From positions 446,548,910 to 446,612,909 of the forward strand of contig CM062289.1 of the NCBI GenBank assembly GCA_031216915.1: a stretch of DNA of 64,000 bases. Reading direction: 5' to 3'. Shown here piece after piece: positions 31,654 through 41,900 of this stretch (positions are counted from its first letter, which is position 1; every line of letters begins with the position of its first letter). The stretch is from Pictodentalium vernedei (taxonomy: Eukaryota; Mollusca; Scaphopoda; Dentaliida; Dentaliidae). Below the pieces are notes generated by a model. That model made no database searches. It had not been told where the DNA came from and saw only the letters and a list, made by a program, of their open reading frames with translations. The position numbers were made by a program, and so were the translations under genes.

Positions 31654-33481
31654 AGAGAAGATCTCCTGAGACCGAAGCGACTCTAAGAGAGTTCTTCACC
31701 TTAGAATCCACTAGTGTGGATGTAGACAGGGCTGCGTCACGTCTAACCAACTCCAGATTTGCCACTGAAAGGGCGGAGTTACACGTGGAATAAGCTACTG
31801 CCCTTGAAAGAAGTCTTAAGGAGGATTGTATATCCTGAAACTCTTCCCCTTGAAGACGCAGTGATAACGCCTTCGTAAGGTGATCTGCGTAAGATAAGGC
31901 ATCTAAATTGGCTCTGTTAGACGCAATAGCTGTTTCCAACACTGCGGTTGGAATAGAAGCTGACGACGGTAATGATAGCTCTAAGTCTTCCGCCTCGTCG
32001 TCCATACGCAGAGGAACTCTCGGTATACCCTGACCTGCCGTGTCGAATTTATTCCTTGCATTAATGAAAGGCAGGTTGAGAGTATTTGCGGACAAGAAGC
32101 CTGCTTTCCCTGTCCTGGAAGCAAGTTTAAAAATAGCGTCGTTCAATAATTCAAATGTTCTTGCAACATTATTGGACTGCGACGGAAACTCGGGAGCGAT
32201 GTCCCTGAACCGCTCGAAAAAATCAGAGTCCAATGACGCTATAATTCTCCTGTCCGGAAGCGCAGCAGTCTGGCCCGACGGAACAACTTGAGGAAGAAAG
32301 TGCCGGATGAAGTCTACGGCAGCTTTGTGTTGTTCCGAAAGGGATAGCTCCAATTCATCCGTATCCCTTTCACCATCCGGTCGGACCTTCCGATGTTCCC
32401 GGTCGTCCGCCCCCGATGCTTCGGCGGAGCGTACCGACCCAGCGCCGTCGGATAATTCTCGATCCGACACCGTCTCTGTCGGCTGCTGGGATGCTGCGAT
32501 AAGCTGTGCTATCTGCACTAGAATGTCCGACGTCGAGACCTGCGGAGGAGCGGTCTTTCGCTGCTTTGCCGAGGGCAGCTCCGCATCAGATGGCTCCCGC
32601 ATACTTTTCCTATGCGAACGTCCGGAGTCCATCGGTCTCGAATCCCTAGCTGCCGGATGGTGTGACCTGGTCGCCGAATAATCCTTCATCGGCGAAGCTG
32701 GCAAGATATCGGAGGTCACGCAGCCAAGGTGCGGTCGTGTGCGCCGGCGAGAAGAGGAAGCCTTAACAGTCTCTGCGGACTGCTTATACAACGGAGCGTC
32801 CCGAGCGACGGACGTATGCTCCGCTAAAGACACATTTTGTACCACAACATCTGGTCCCAGATGTTGTTGTACGAGAGAGGGGCCTCTCTCGCTCGCGGCC
32901 CGGCTGGACCTGGACGAGCTAGGAACCGGACTAAAAGGCTTCCTCCGTTCTCGTTCACTATCCGCCGTCACTGGGTGTGCATCTATTATTTTTATAGTGC
33001 TCGCATCACCCAAAATTTCCTCTTGGACCGCATCGGACGAACCCGGCTGCCGAACCATTCGGTGAATGGACGCTACACCGGGCGAGCTAGCGGACGACAT
33101 TTGTCTAATCTCCATGAGCACTTTTGCCGCTAGCTCTGTATTTAATTGTGACGACGGACGCACACTTGAAGAAGATAACATGGAAACATCACCCTGTTCT
33201 GGTTCCTCTGAAATAGAAACTGAGAGAGTAGAGTGACCTTGTGGAGAAAGAGCCGGCATCGCTCTTTCTCCAGAAACAACATATCGTGACACACGTTTCC
33301 AATGTTTCTCATCCCAATGTTCACATACAGGACAGGGATTAATGCGAGAACACTGACTACAATTAATGCAATAATCATGAAAGTCAGAGGAAGATTTCTT
33401 CCTATTACAATTTGAACAAGTTCCCTTCATTGTGAAAGAACAACAATAAGTCCTAGTTACTCGCAAAAACCCCTGACACAA
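31328..33481 (-). CDS. DIRS copy 1: gag-like frame
   Basis: A 717-codon frame. Near the N-terminus it has a cysteine-rich, zinc-ribbon-like segment with several C-x2-C pairs (about residues 22-52). A long Ser/Arg/Asp-rich, probably disordered region and a helical middle part follow. The last ~70 residues form a strongly basic RG/RS-rich tail suited to RNA binding. This position and composition fit the first frame of DIRS elements, the presumed RNA-packaging protein. It is preceded by the ~840-bp leader and the right terminal repeat. Confidence 0.8.
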   Translation of the reverse strand: MCQGFLRVTRTYCCSFTMKGTCSNCNRKKSSSDFHDYCINCSQCSRINPCPVCEHWDEKHWKRVSRYVVSGERAMPALSPQGHSTLSVSISEEPEQGDVSMLSSSSVRPSSQLNTELAAKVLMEIRQMSSASSPGVASIHRMVRQPGSSDAVQEEILGDASTIKIIDAHPVTADSERERRKPFSPVPSSSRSSRAASERGPSLVQQHLGPDVVVQNVSLAEHTSVARDAPLYKQSAETVKASSSRRRTRPHLGCVTSDILPASPMKDYSATRSHHPAARDSRPMDSGRSHRKSMREPSDAELPSAKQRKTAPPQVSTSDILVQIAQLIAASQQPTETVSDRELSDGAGSVRSAEASGADDREHRKVRPDGERDTDELELSLSEQHKAAVDFIRHFLPQVVPSGQTAALPDRRIIASLDSDFFERFRDIAPEFPSQSNNVARTFELLNDAIFKLASRTGKAGFLSANTLNLPFINARNKFDTAGQGIPRVPLRMDDEAEDLELSLPSSASIPTAVLETAIASNRANLDALSYADHLTKALSLRLQGEEFQDIQSSLRLLSRAVAYSTCNSALSVANLELVRRDAALSTSTLVDSKVKNSLRVASVSGDLLFDGKLSAIYDNIKKKASDSLLFRSAPKRSDSADTNKAGTSGSYPPKRGSYRGSGASSSSYSRDRQDSDSRSGRPSGRDNRSDAPRSTRRGAGRGRRGFSYRRPRRSRR

Positions 33482-34318
33482 AGATACATAATAACATGAT
33501 CCATTAATAAATGAAAAAACAATTGCAAAACAAAATAATTTTGAAAAAATATTTTTTCAGAGAAGCCCAAGTTGCTGAAAAGTAACGTTGAGCCCCGATG
33601 GATCCGATGGCAAAGTGTGGTCAAAAATTTTAAAATTATATAAAATAATTAATGAGACACTTTCGGATAATATAAATGTATCTTATAATGAGATAAACTA
33701 CCTCAAAGGCAAACAGCCCCCCTCAAAAAAGGCTGTTGCCAATGAAAACAAACAGTGTAAACACAGAAGAAAACATGACTCCAGGCACTGAAAAAAACTG
33801 GCCCGGAATCAGTCATCAATTACACTCTATCTGATGCAAAACAGAGACTCCCAGGGGAGAATCTGCAGAACATCAGATGGAAGATGCAGAACACAAACGT
33901 TATACACCCATGGGTGAAAACGTAACTATGGGGAAAATAACAGAAAACATTCTGTAACCAAGCAACTCTCCCAGGGAATTTTTAGAAATGAAACTTCTCA
34001 AAAATATGCCAAAAGCATGGGAGAATTGCAAGGGGGGACTTTAGAAGGTTAGGGGAGAGGAAACACTGAATAAGCAGTGCAACAATTAGCAAGAATGACA
34101 ACAAGAGGCGTTTGCCTCGAAAATAGGCAACTTAACATAATTTCAACAAAAAATTTTAAGTACAGCCCTGAATATTTTTTGCCACTTCTTTTTTCCTCTC
34201 CTCCTTCTATCCTCCTTAGAATCACATTTTCTCCAAGAATTACGTGTCTGGCATCCTTTAAACTGAGATTTACAAGCACAAAGATCAGTGAGATGTTGAC
34301 TGATGAAGGGCCAAACAG
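33482..34318 (-). other. DIRS copy 1 leader region
   Basis: Untranslated region between the terminal repeat and the gag-like frame. It is conserved in copies 2-4 (34529-35300, 44886-45650, 61530-62310) and has no coding potential. Confidence 0.7.
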
Positions 34319-34507
34319 AGAATGATATTTGGCGCCAATTTCGGGACGACTGCGTCACTGCGCATGCGCAGTAGAGTCGTACTATGGAGGTCCTTTAGGA
34401 CATGATTTCTTTTTGTTTTGGATGCAAATTTTGGGGATTGGGGGGCAAAATTTGTGTTTGGCCCTGGTTTTTGTGGAGTTAGCACCAGCTAAGTCTGGGT
34501 CATTGGT
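34319..34507 (-). promoter_or_regulatory. Right inverted terminal repeat of DIRS copy 1, probable promoter
   Basis: Mirror of 27428-27616. It contains TTTGGCGCCAA (E2F-like palindrome, about 34327-34337), GACTGCGTCAC (CRE-like half) and CTGCGCATGCGCAG (perfect NRF-1-type palindrome, about 34359-34372). It lies upstream of the coding frames in minus-strand orientation, so it is the likely promoter. Because the sites are palindromic and present at both ends, transcription from either end is possible. Confidence 0.6.
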
Positions 34508-35498
34508 ACAGTATAAAAATATATCTTTTTCAGAACAGCCCAAGTTTCTGAAAAGTAACGTTGAGCCCCAATGGATCCCAAGCCTAAGTGTGGACAAAAA
34601 TTTTAAAAATATTTTAAACAATTTATTCAACACTTACGAACAATAATAATGTATCTAGTTATGATTAAAATAACATCAAGATATTATTTTCAAGAAATCC
34701 CCCCCTCACACAGAGGGCTGTTGTAAATGTAAACAATGAATGTGAAAACACTAAAATAAGACTCCAGGCACCCAGGCCCGGAATCAGTTACCAAAAATAC
34801 ACTATCTGATGCAAAACAGAGACTTCCAGGGAAGAAACTGCAGAACATCAGATGGTAGATGCAGAACACAACGCCTAACCACCCGTAGGTGAAGACGTAA
34901 ACATGGGGAAAAAAACAGAATTCATTCTGTTATTCAGCTAAAACTCCCAAGAAAATTTAGTAATAATAATTACAGAAACTATGCAAAAAGCATGGGAGAA
35001 TAGCAAGGGGGGACTTAAAGGAAAGGGAGAGAGGAAAACACTGAAAAATCAGTGTAACTAAATAATCAGAATGACAACAAAATGGCTGCTGCCTCGAAAA
35101 TAGGTAACTTAACATAATTTCATTAAAAAATTTTAAGTTACAGCCCTGATAATATTCTGTCACACATTTTTCCTCTCCTCCTTCTCTATCCTCCTTAGAA
35201 TCACCATTTCACTAATATTTATGTGTCTTGCGTCATTTAAACTGAGATTTACAAGCACAAAGATCAGTCAGATGTTAACTGATGAAGGGCCAAACTTAGA
35301 ATGATTAATGGCGCCAATTTCGGAACGTCCTTGACACTGCGCATGCGCAGTAGAGGTGAAGTGTGGAGGGCCATTCAGGACATGTTTTCTTTGGTTTTAG
35401 ATGCAAATTTTGGGGATTGGGGGGCAAAATTTGTGTTTGGCCCTATATTTTAAGAGTTAGCACCAGCTATGTCTGGGTCATTGGTACAGTATAAAAAT

Positions 35499-37484
35499 AT
35501 TAATTGGCGATTTTTGAGAATAGCACTGGCCGGTTTTAGGGCTGGGCGGTTTTGAAATTTGCATTTCGGTTCGCTTTCGGTTTTGTACAAAAACTCGATT
35601 ACCGGTTCGGTTTTTGGTTTTTCAAAATATATTGTAGAAATCCACATTTTAGAGGATAATGTACACATAAAATCTGTCTGTATTTGTCATCCAAGTCATG
35701 AGACTCATATAGCGTGTGGAGTCATTCGGGTAATCAGTGTTCACCACTCTTCTCAGCTAATGGACATATTGTGTTGGGCTACTGTAGTGGGCAACAGTGG
35801 TGGAGCCATGAGGTATCTAGGGAGACCAGCCCCCCCCCCCCCCCCCCCCCCCACTCAAAATCCCACTTGCTTCTCCCATCCCCAAATTTGAAAAGATTCT
35901 TTTTGATTCCCTGCCCTCAGTACAAGTACAGTACCCTCAGTCCTGAGATTCCCCCCCCCCCCCCCACCCACCCCCCAAAAAAATCTTCACCAGCATGGTC
36001 CACAGGATTTCAAACCATGGCTCCACCACTGGTGGGAGCTGCCTTGTTCTAACAGTGAGATTTGGGACCTTGTCAAGACAAGATGCAGAAATTCACAAGA
36101 AAAGCTACATTTTACCAAAAATCAACATTTCCTTATTTTTTATGGAGTCGCTAAGCTCTCACCCTGGTTTTGGTGGCTAATGTGCAATTGTTGTGCTTAT
36201 TTCGGTAATTATCACATCGCTTGAAAATAGACGTGCCCCGTGTTTCTTGATGGTTCCTGCTTCAAATGACAGTGGAATAAGAGGAACACAAATCATATTT
36301 CTTCTGATTTTGATAACTATTGTTGAAGTAAGTCATGATATACGAATCACTTTTATTGGTAACTCACTCCAATGCTTTCACAATATCTCTCCTAATTTCG
36401 ACTGTAGAGGTTCGTTTTTTACTTTGATTCTGCCCAAACATAGAAACTGGGCGAAATGAGCGGTGCCCTCTTGGCTGATCCCTTCGTTGATTTTATCTCA
36501 GTCAAGACAGGTGATTGATGTTTTTGAAGAGAGACGGCTGCATAATGGGATTTGAAAGAAAGTTTGCAATATTGAATCTTGGGATTTGTTGTGTTTACAA
36601 AATACGCATGGTCATTACACGTGTTGATTATAACATCTTCCTATTGGGAATGCAGCGTGTGTACCTGACAGACCTGCAGTACTGTCCTTAAACTAAGTTT
36701 AAATATTATACAAACAATTCCCAATAAGTTTAAAAAAAACTTTCAATAGTTACCTGCCATCCATTTAATAGGATGTGTTCTATTTTAATTTAACCATTTT
36801 ATTGTTGGCAAAAAACTTAACTGCCAATGTGCAGCATTATCTCTGAGCATGTGACTTCAGAGAACGTGCCAGTAGTCAGTTAATTAACATAATTTACTCG
36901 TCATTTTTCCCATGTGAACTTTGAGGTTTTAAAACTCAATAAATTTTATGTTTACCTCCAATCTAATTTACAACATGCCGTACACAGATGATTTTGGGTC
37001 AAAGGTAATTTATAATATTTTTACACCATATATTGTCAGGTAACTTGCAATACCTCTTTGGTCGAATGTGCCCAGTTCATTAAATTTACTTAACGTTTCT
37101 TGAATTGCATGTGTGGATTTTTACGTAAGACTTTTTAATACTTCATATTCCATCTGCTGGTGGTTCTGTAGATATTGTTTAAGATACAAGAAATTTGCTA
37201 CCACTATTTGTGGGGGGGGGGGGAGGGGGGATTTGTTGTCAGTCCTCTCGAAGTAAGCATAAATGGCACAGCATTTACCTTTGCCCAACATTTAAGCCTT
37301 TGGCGTGCGGATGAGTGGTCATAAACTTAACCAATTCTGGGAAATTTGTTGAAACCGAAAGTCGCGTTTTTTTGTTAAGGCAGCGGTTCAGTTTCGGTTT
37401 AAAAAAAAAAATGAACCGAACCGAAAAACCGATAAACCGCCCAGCCCTAGCCGGTTTTGACCGTTACGTTAGGTAAAGGATTAA
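35499..37484. mobile_element. Right half of a piggyBac-like MITE, family A (A6), split by a hAT-like element
   Basis: 35499-35536 (ATTAATTGGCGATTTTTGAG...) and 37450-37484 (GCCGGTTTTGACCGTTACGTTAGGTAAAGGATTAA) are the two parts of a family-A right half. Its left half is missing: DIRS copy 2 ends at 35498. Confidence 0.75.
35537..37449. mobile_element. Non-autonomous hAT-like transposon
   Basis: 1,913 bp. The ends TAGGGCTGGGCGGTTT and AAACCGCCCAGCCCTA are perfect inverted repeats. The flanks carry an 8-bp duplication, GCCGGTTT, at 35529-35536 and 37450-37457, which also exists once in intact family-A MITEs. An 8-bp duplication with TAGGG-type ends is the hAT signature. The interior has two long C runs (about 35829-35852 and 35950-35963) and no transposase frame. 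Confidence 0.85.
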
Positions 37485-37514
37485 ATATTATAATTATCGT
37501 TAATAGTGAAAAGT

Positions 37515-37690
37515 AATAAACAGAGTAATCACTTGATAGTACTGGTTATGTGAAATAATTGATTCGAGGCGAGGGACTATATTGTAAAACACTTGTGCGC
37601 ATTTGCGCACTCGTATTTGTACAATGTCCCTCACCTCTCACGAATTATTTCACGTAACCAGTCCAGACAAGCGATTACTCTCTATGTAAA
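37515..37690. repeat. Foldback element
   Basis: Arms CAGAGTAATCACTTG... ACTGGTTATGTGAAATAATT... GGCGAGGGAC pair with GTCCCTCACC... AATTATTTCACGTAACCAGT... GCGATTACTCT, around TTGTGCGCATTTGCGCAC. It is non-coding and lies about 90 bases downstream of a CNOT11 exon. Confidence 0.75.
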
Positions 37691-37777
37691 CATGTACCAC
37701 TCCAAGTGAAGAGGACAGGTTTGCATGAAGATATAAAATTTTCTACCCCGGCTTTAATGGTTAGATAGTTAACTTAC

Positions 37778-37940
37778 CTCATCTTCGGCAACATGAAGAG
37801 GTGGTGCAAGTCGTATAAAATCTGGACGTAAACAGTTTTCTACTGGTGGTTTAGAAGTTGGTCCTCCAGTCAATAATTGTTCTATCGTCTGTCGCTGAAC
37901 ATCGGCATTTATCTGTCCAGGTTTACCAAACTGATCAAAG
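37778..37940 (-). CDS. CNOT11: CNOT11 exon: linker before the C-terminal domain
   Basis: 163 bp; the acceptor is GGTTAATTTCAG and the donor GTAAGTTAAC. It takes one base to complete a codon split with the preceding exon (AG|C), then reads FDQFGKPGQINADVQRQ... and ends RPDFIRLAPPLHVAEDE in phase 0. Human CNOT11 has GFDSSVASQIT... RPEFIRPPPPLHICEDE at this place. The exon joins directly to LVWLGPTE at 13519 on the other side of a ~24-kb intron. The first part is variable linker; the ARL-PPLH.-EDE part is conserved. Confidence 0.93.
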
Positions 37941-38231
37941 CTGAAATTAACCATTAGTTTGGTCATATATTGAAAATGAGAATAGATAATTTATGGTTTG
38001 AGGTTGATGTTCTGAAATCAGGGGACACTATGGCAACCACTTCACTGCTTATCTCTTAATTGAATAATTCCACTGATTGAATATAAGTTCCAAATACAAA
38101 ACCATTGACCATGTACACAGCACTTCATCAATCACCTGTCAAGAATTATGCGTATCAGTCACCAGTTAAGAATTATGCATAAAACACGGCTACAAAATTT
38201 CTCTTTTGTTCAATCCTACCAACAGTATGCT

Positions 38232-38517
38232 AAATGAAAGTGTCAATGACACTGCAGCTTAACTTGTGTGTTGTGTTTGATGAAAAGGATAATGTTCAAA
38301 GTTTATGAAAGGATTATGAAATAAGACAAGAATTGTGATAATTGGGAATGTTCATTTCTGTTCCCTGTATGGTATGTTTTTGATAAAAATAATATGAGGT
38401 GTGCACTCTACTAAAGAGCTGAGGGGTGGGTTAATATGACCTCACAGTTAATGTATGTGACCCTCACAATTAACGTATATCAACGAAAGTTACCAAGTTA
38501 CAGTGAAATTATTCCAA
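38232..38517. repeat. Second copy of the tandem-element head
   Basis: About 95% identical to 13853-14137. Here the ~144-bp array is missing: after AAACGA the sequence jumps to a fragment of a family-B MITE followed by the 401-bp foldback. Confidence 0.75.
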
Positions 38518-38958
38518 AACGACAAATTTTAAAAAAATGGTATTTAAAATATCTAAATTTTATAGTAAATTTCCTTTCTTATTATACCTACCACAATTGT
38601 TTACTACAGGCTTGCACTACAGTGGAAGTCCCTAATTCGGATAAAATACTCTCTATTTTTGTCTTTCCCAAGCAATTTGGGAAAGAAAAGTCGTGCAAAA
38701 GCACCAAGAAAAAATAAGCCAAAACTGGGTCGAGTGCAACCGGCGCAGACCCAGTACGGGACGCTCTCTCCCAAGTGCAACTCCACGACTTCCGTTGCCA
38801 GTGTGCATATACCATCGCTAAAGACTCATTCTTTTTGAATCAACGTTAGAGTTATGTGATCAGCGGGGAGGAAAGATTCTTTACCCGTAAAGAAGACGGG
38901 AGGGCCTCCATGTAAACAATTGTGGTAGGTATAATAAGAAAGAAAATTTACTATAAAA
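38518..38958. repeat. 401-bp foldback unit (copy 2) with 40 bp of MITE flank
   Basis: 38518-38958 is identical to 21121-21561 over about 440 bp as far as I can check by eye, including the MITE scrap before the foldback (which is 38558-38958). DIRS copy 3 begins at 38959, at the same position relative to the unit as copy 2. Confidence 0.85.
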
Positions 38959-41900
38959 GTTAAAAAATTTATAGTAATTTATATATTTTTTATACTTACC
39001 AATGACCCAGACATAGCTGGTGCTAACTCTTAAAAATATAGGGCCAAACACAAATTTTGCCCCCCAATCCCCAAAATTTGCATCTAAAACCAAAGAAAAC
39101 ATGTCCTGAATGGCCCTCCACACTTCACCTCTACTGCGCATGCGCAGTGTCAAGGACGTCCCGAAATTGGCGCCATTAATCATTCTTATAACCAGTGCCT
39201 GGTAAGCGCTATGTACTCAGCGGGGAGGTATGAGTTCCCAACTCCTGGGAGGGCCATCCCCGTCTGGGTCATTGGTAAGTATAAAAAATATATAAATTAC
39301 TATAAATTTTTTAAATTTTTATACTGTACCAATGACCCAGACATAGCTGAATAGTAAAAAGGCTGGAGGGCCTAGGACATAGAGCAAGTTGAAATACGCT
39401 CAATTATATAAAATAGAGTCATCCCCTCTAGGGGAAAAGGAGTATTGGGCCTTACATGTATCTTTCTTATTTATGATAAATTAGAAAGACACAACACCTT
39501 CCAAAATTGAGCATCATAACATCCATGTACTCTATTAATATCCAGTATAATCCTTATACTAATAATTTTTAAAGTAAGCCAATAAATAAAGTTAGTCTAC
39601 AGAATAGAGACTCTTTATACTCCTTAAAAGTGTCTGAGGATTGTATAATAATGCCCGTTTGACACGTGATATATTCAAAAGCTATACTTTAAAAACTATG
39701 ACCAGAATGAATTTTTAAAACATAAACTTCTCACTTAAAAGCCATCCCAGTAACAGCTCAGAATTACTAACTCCGGAGGAGGTATCCCCTTGTTTTCATA
39801 ATAAAACAGGTGACCCAAGGGAACACCCTCCCCCCCCCCCCTTCTCCTTGCCCTGGGTCAAATAGCCCAGAGCGAAGAGGGCAGCAGGACGGAGTCACTG
39901 CCAGAACAGAAAGCCTACCTAGCTATAGTAGCAACTGTTAAGTGAATGACATTCTGAGCAGCAGATAATAGACCTAACAATGGAGGCCTCCAGAAATGGA
40001 CTCAATATTTCTGAGATAAAAATTCATGAATGTGGATGGCTGCACGCAATGAGCAGCCTTCAAAAATCTATAATAGCGACACTATTAATGTAAGCCCAAG
40101 ATGTAGAAAGAGCTCTTACTTCATGAGCCAAAATCTCAAGCACAAACTGCTGAGTCAATGATATACCATAAGCAGTACCGATAGTTAATTGAATCCATTA
40201 GCAATACAATGGAGCGTAATGTCCTTCTATTAGGCATCAAAGACAGAAGAAGCTTATGTCCATACTAATAAACTGATATCTGTTTATAAATACGTAAACT
40301 CTAACCGGACAGAGTAAAGGCCTCTGCCCGTACGAAGACGGAAGGACCTTAATAACAATAGGTTCCGGATATTATTAGGAGCCTGACTCTTAACCAAAAA
40401 TCCAACCAAAGTAGTAAAGGAAGTAGTGTTTCCGTCTCTACAAAAGTGAGAATCGTCCACCGATAGTGCATGAAGCTCAATGACTCCTCAGTAAAAGAGA
40501 AGACTAACAGAATTACTGTCTTAAAAGGTCAGAATTTGAAAACTACTGTTTCCAGAGGCTCAAATGATTACTTAGCTAAATAAGAACCGAAGCTAAATTC
40601 CGTATAGGAATTAATCTAATGATTCTAGGTCTATTTATCGAAAAGTTTCTAACTGACTTAGATAAAGAGACATAAGACTCAATTGTAAACTATCATAGAG
40701 TGCATTGGTATGAGATAACATAGACCTATAACCTTAATAGTAACAGGCTGCAGTAGATCTTGTCAAACAAGTATACTAGAAAGTTGCAATGTCTAGTATG
40801 GAGGGATCAAAAATATCAACATAATGATCCCTACACCAACGACGTAAGAGCCTCCACTTTAGCCGCATAGTAAAGCGAAGAAGAGGTTCTCCTACAGTAA
40901 GAAATCGCGTCCAAAGCTCGTCCTGTACAATGTTTGCCATGCAAGACGGACCACACAACAGAATACGTGAAGTTTGAGACCTTGAGGGTTGTGATGAAGT
41001 TGGCACGATTTCCCCAGCGAAAGAAGATCCTCTCATGAAGGAAGTTTTCGCGGTAAGTCCCACAGTAGACACCTGAGTAAATTTACCCACGGTCTCTGTG
41101 AAGACGGAGATGCTATCAACAGAATTGTATTATGGATGTTTATTTTAGCAATACTTGCTGAATCAACAGCGCTGGAGGATACGCATATACTATCATTCCG
41201 TCCTATTAGATCAATAGAGCGTTAACAACATAAGCTCAGGGATCCGGACATGCAAACACATACGTCTGCAAATGAATAGTGAGTTGTGTCGCAAATAAAT
41301 TATCATTGAGCGTTCCCATTGATAGCAAATCTGATTGAACACTTGTTTGTTGAGAATCCACTCTGACGGCAACAAGCGACCCTTACGTGAAAGGGAGTCT
41401 GCTAATACAATCAGACGACCCGGAATATGACGGACCGAAGCAGAACTTGGTGTACTATAACAAACAGAAGGATTCTTTCCGTTAAATTGAATAACGGAAT
41501 CGAATGAGTGCCTCCCTGGTTCCGGAGATACGCAACTACTGTCGTATTATCGGACAGGATTTGGACATGCGTTTCTGAATAATGTTCATCCAATGACATA
41601 GTGCAAGCCTAAATAACATTATTCCCTGGAAGATAAGTGCTTGCCTAGAGACTGCGGAACCCAGAGACCCTGGCACTTCGAATCTGTTGGGATCAATATT
41701 GTACCCCAACCTGTTTGACTGGCATCCGTCATAATCATAAAACTCGGATCCGGCAACTGCAGTGGCACTCTCTGAGTCAACCACCGAATGTTGCCCCAGT
41801 CTGAATCTCTTGCTACACTTGATAGACAAGAGAACGTGTATATCGAGCAATTCATAGATTGCTGAAAAGTTGCCGTCGAAGAGAAGCTTCTCCGAGACCG

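Larger units (their letters stand above)
27389..34520 (-). mobile_element. DIRS retrotransposon copy 1, looks whole
   Basis: 7,132 bp. The left end is GTTAAAAAAT and the right end GTATAAAAAT, with no target-site duplication, as expected for integration by a tyrosine recombinase. Inverted terminal repeats at 27428-27616 and 34319-34507 are identical. The internal complementary region is at 27691-27777. Three long overlapping minus-strand frames (gag-like, reverse transcriptase/RNase H, tyrosine recombinase) cover 28382-33481. No break was seen in the expected domains, so it is young. It is nested in copy 2 within a CNOT11 intron, on the same strand as the gene. Confidence 0.93.
21562..35498 (-). 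mobile_element. DIRS retrotransposon copy 2, broken, interrupted by copy 1
   Basis: The element occupies 21562-27388 and 34521-35498, with DIRS copy 1 inserted between. Sequence resumes across the gap exactly as in copies 3 and 4 (TTGAAAAA then ATATYTTTTTCAGAACAG). Parts on the minus strand, from the right: terminal repeat and leader; gag-like region, duplicated (about 24840-25910 and 25960-27040); reverse transcriptase/RNase H region (about 23570-24600); recombinase region (about 22500-23570); internal complementary region 21864-21950; left terminal repeat. All frames are broken, by dozens of lesions. The terminal repeats differ at several bases, so it is older than copies 1 and 4. Confidence 0.85.

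Noticed and set aside
28382-34000. Long frames on the plus strand and in other registers over the DIRS copies (for example 32307-32681, 32739-33065, 30862-31107)
   Set aside because: They lie opposite the minus-strand DIRS frames and follow their codon composition; no domain features.
27389-34520. Classical LTR retrotransposon or Ngaro-type layout
   Set aside because: The ends are inverted, not direct; there is a tyrosine recombinase, an ICR and no target duplication, all of which fit DIRS-1-type elements.
35559-36052. Proline-rich frames in the hAT-like element
   Set aside because: The proline runs come from poly-C tracts; no conserved residues and no splice context.
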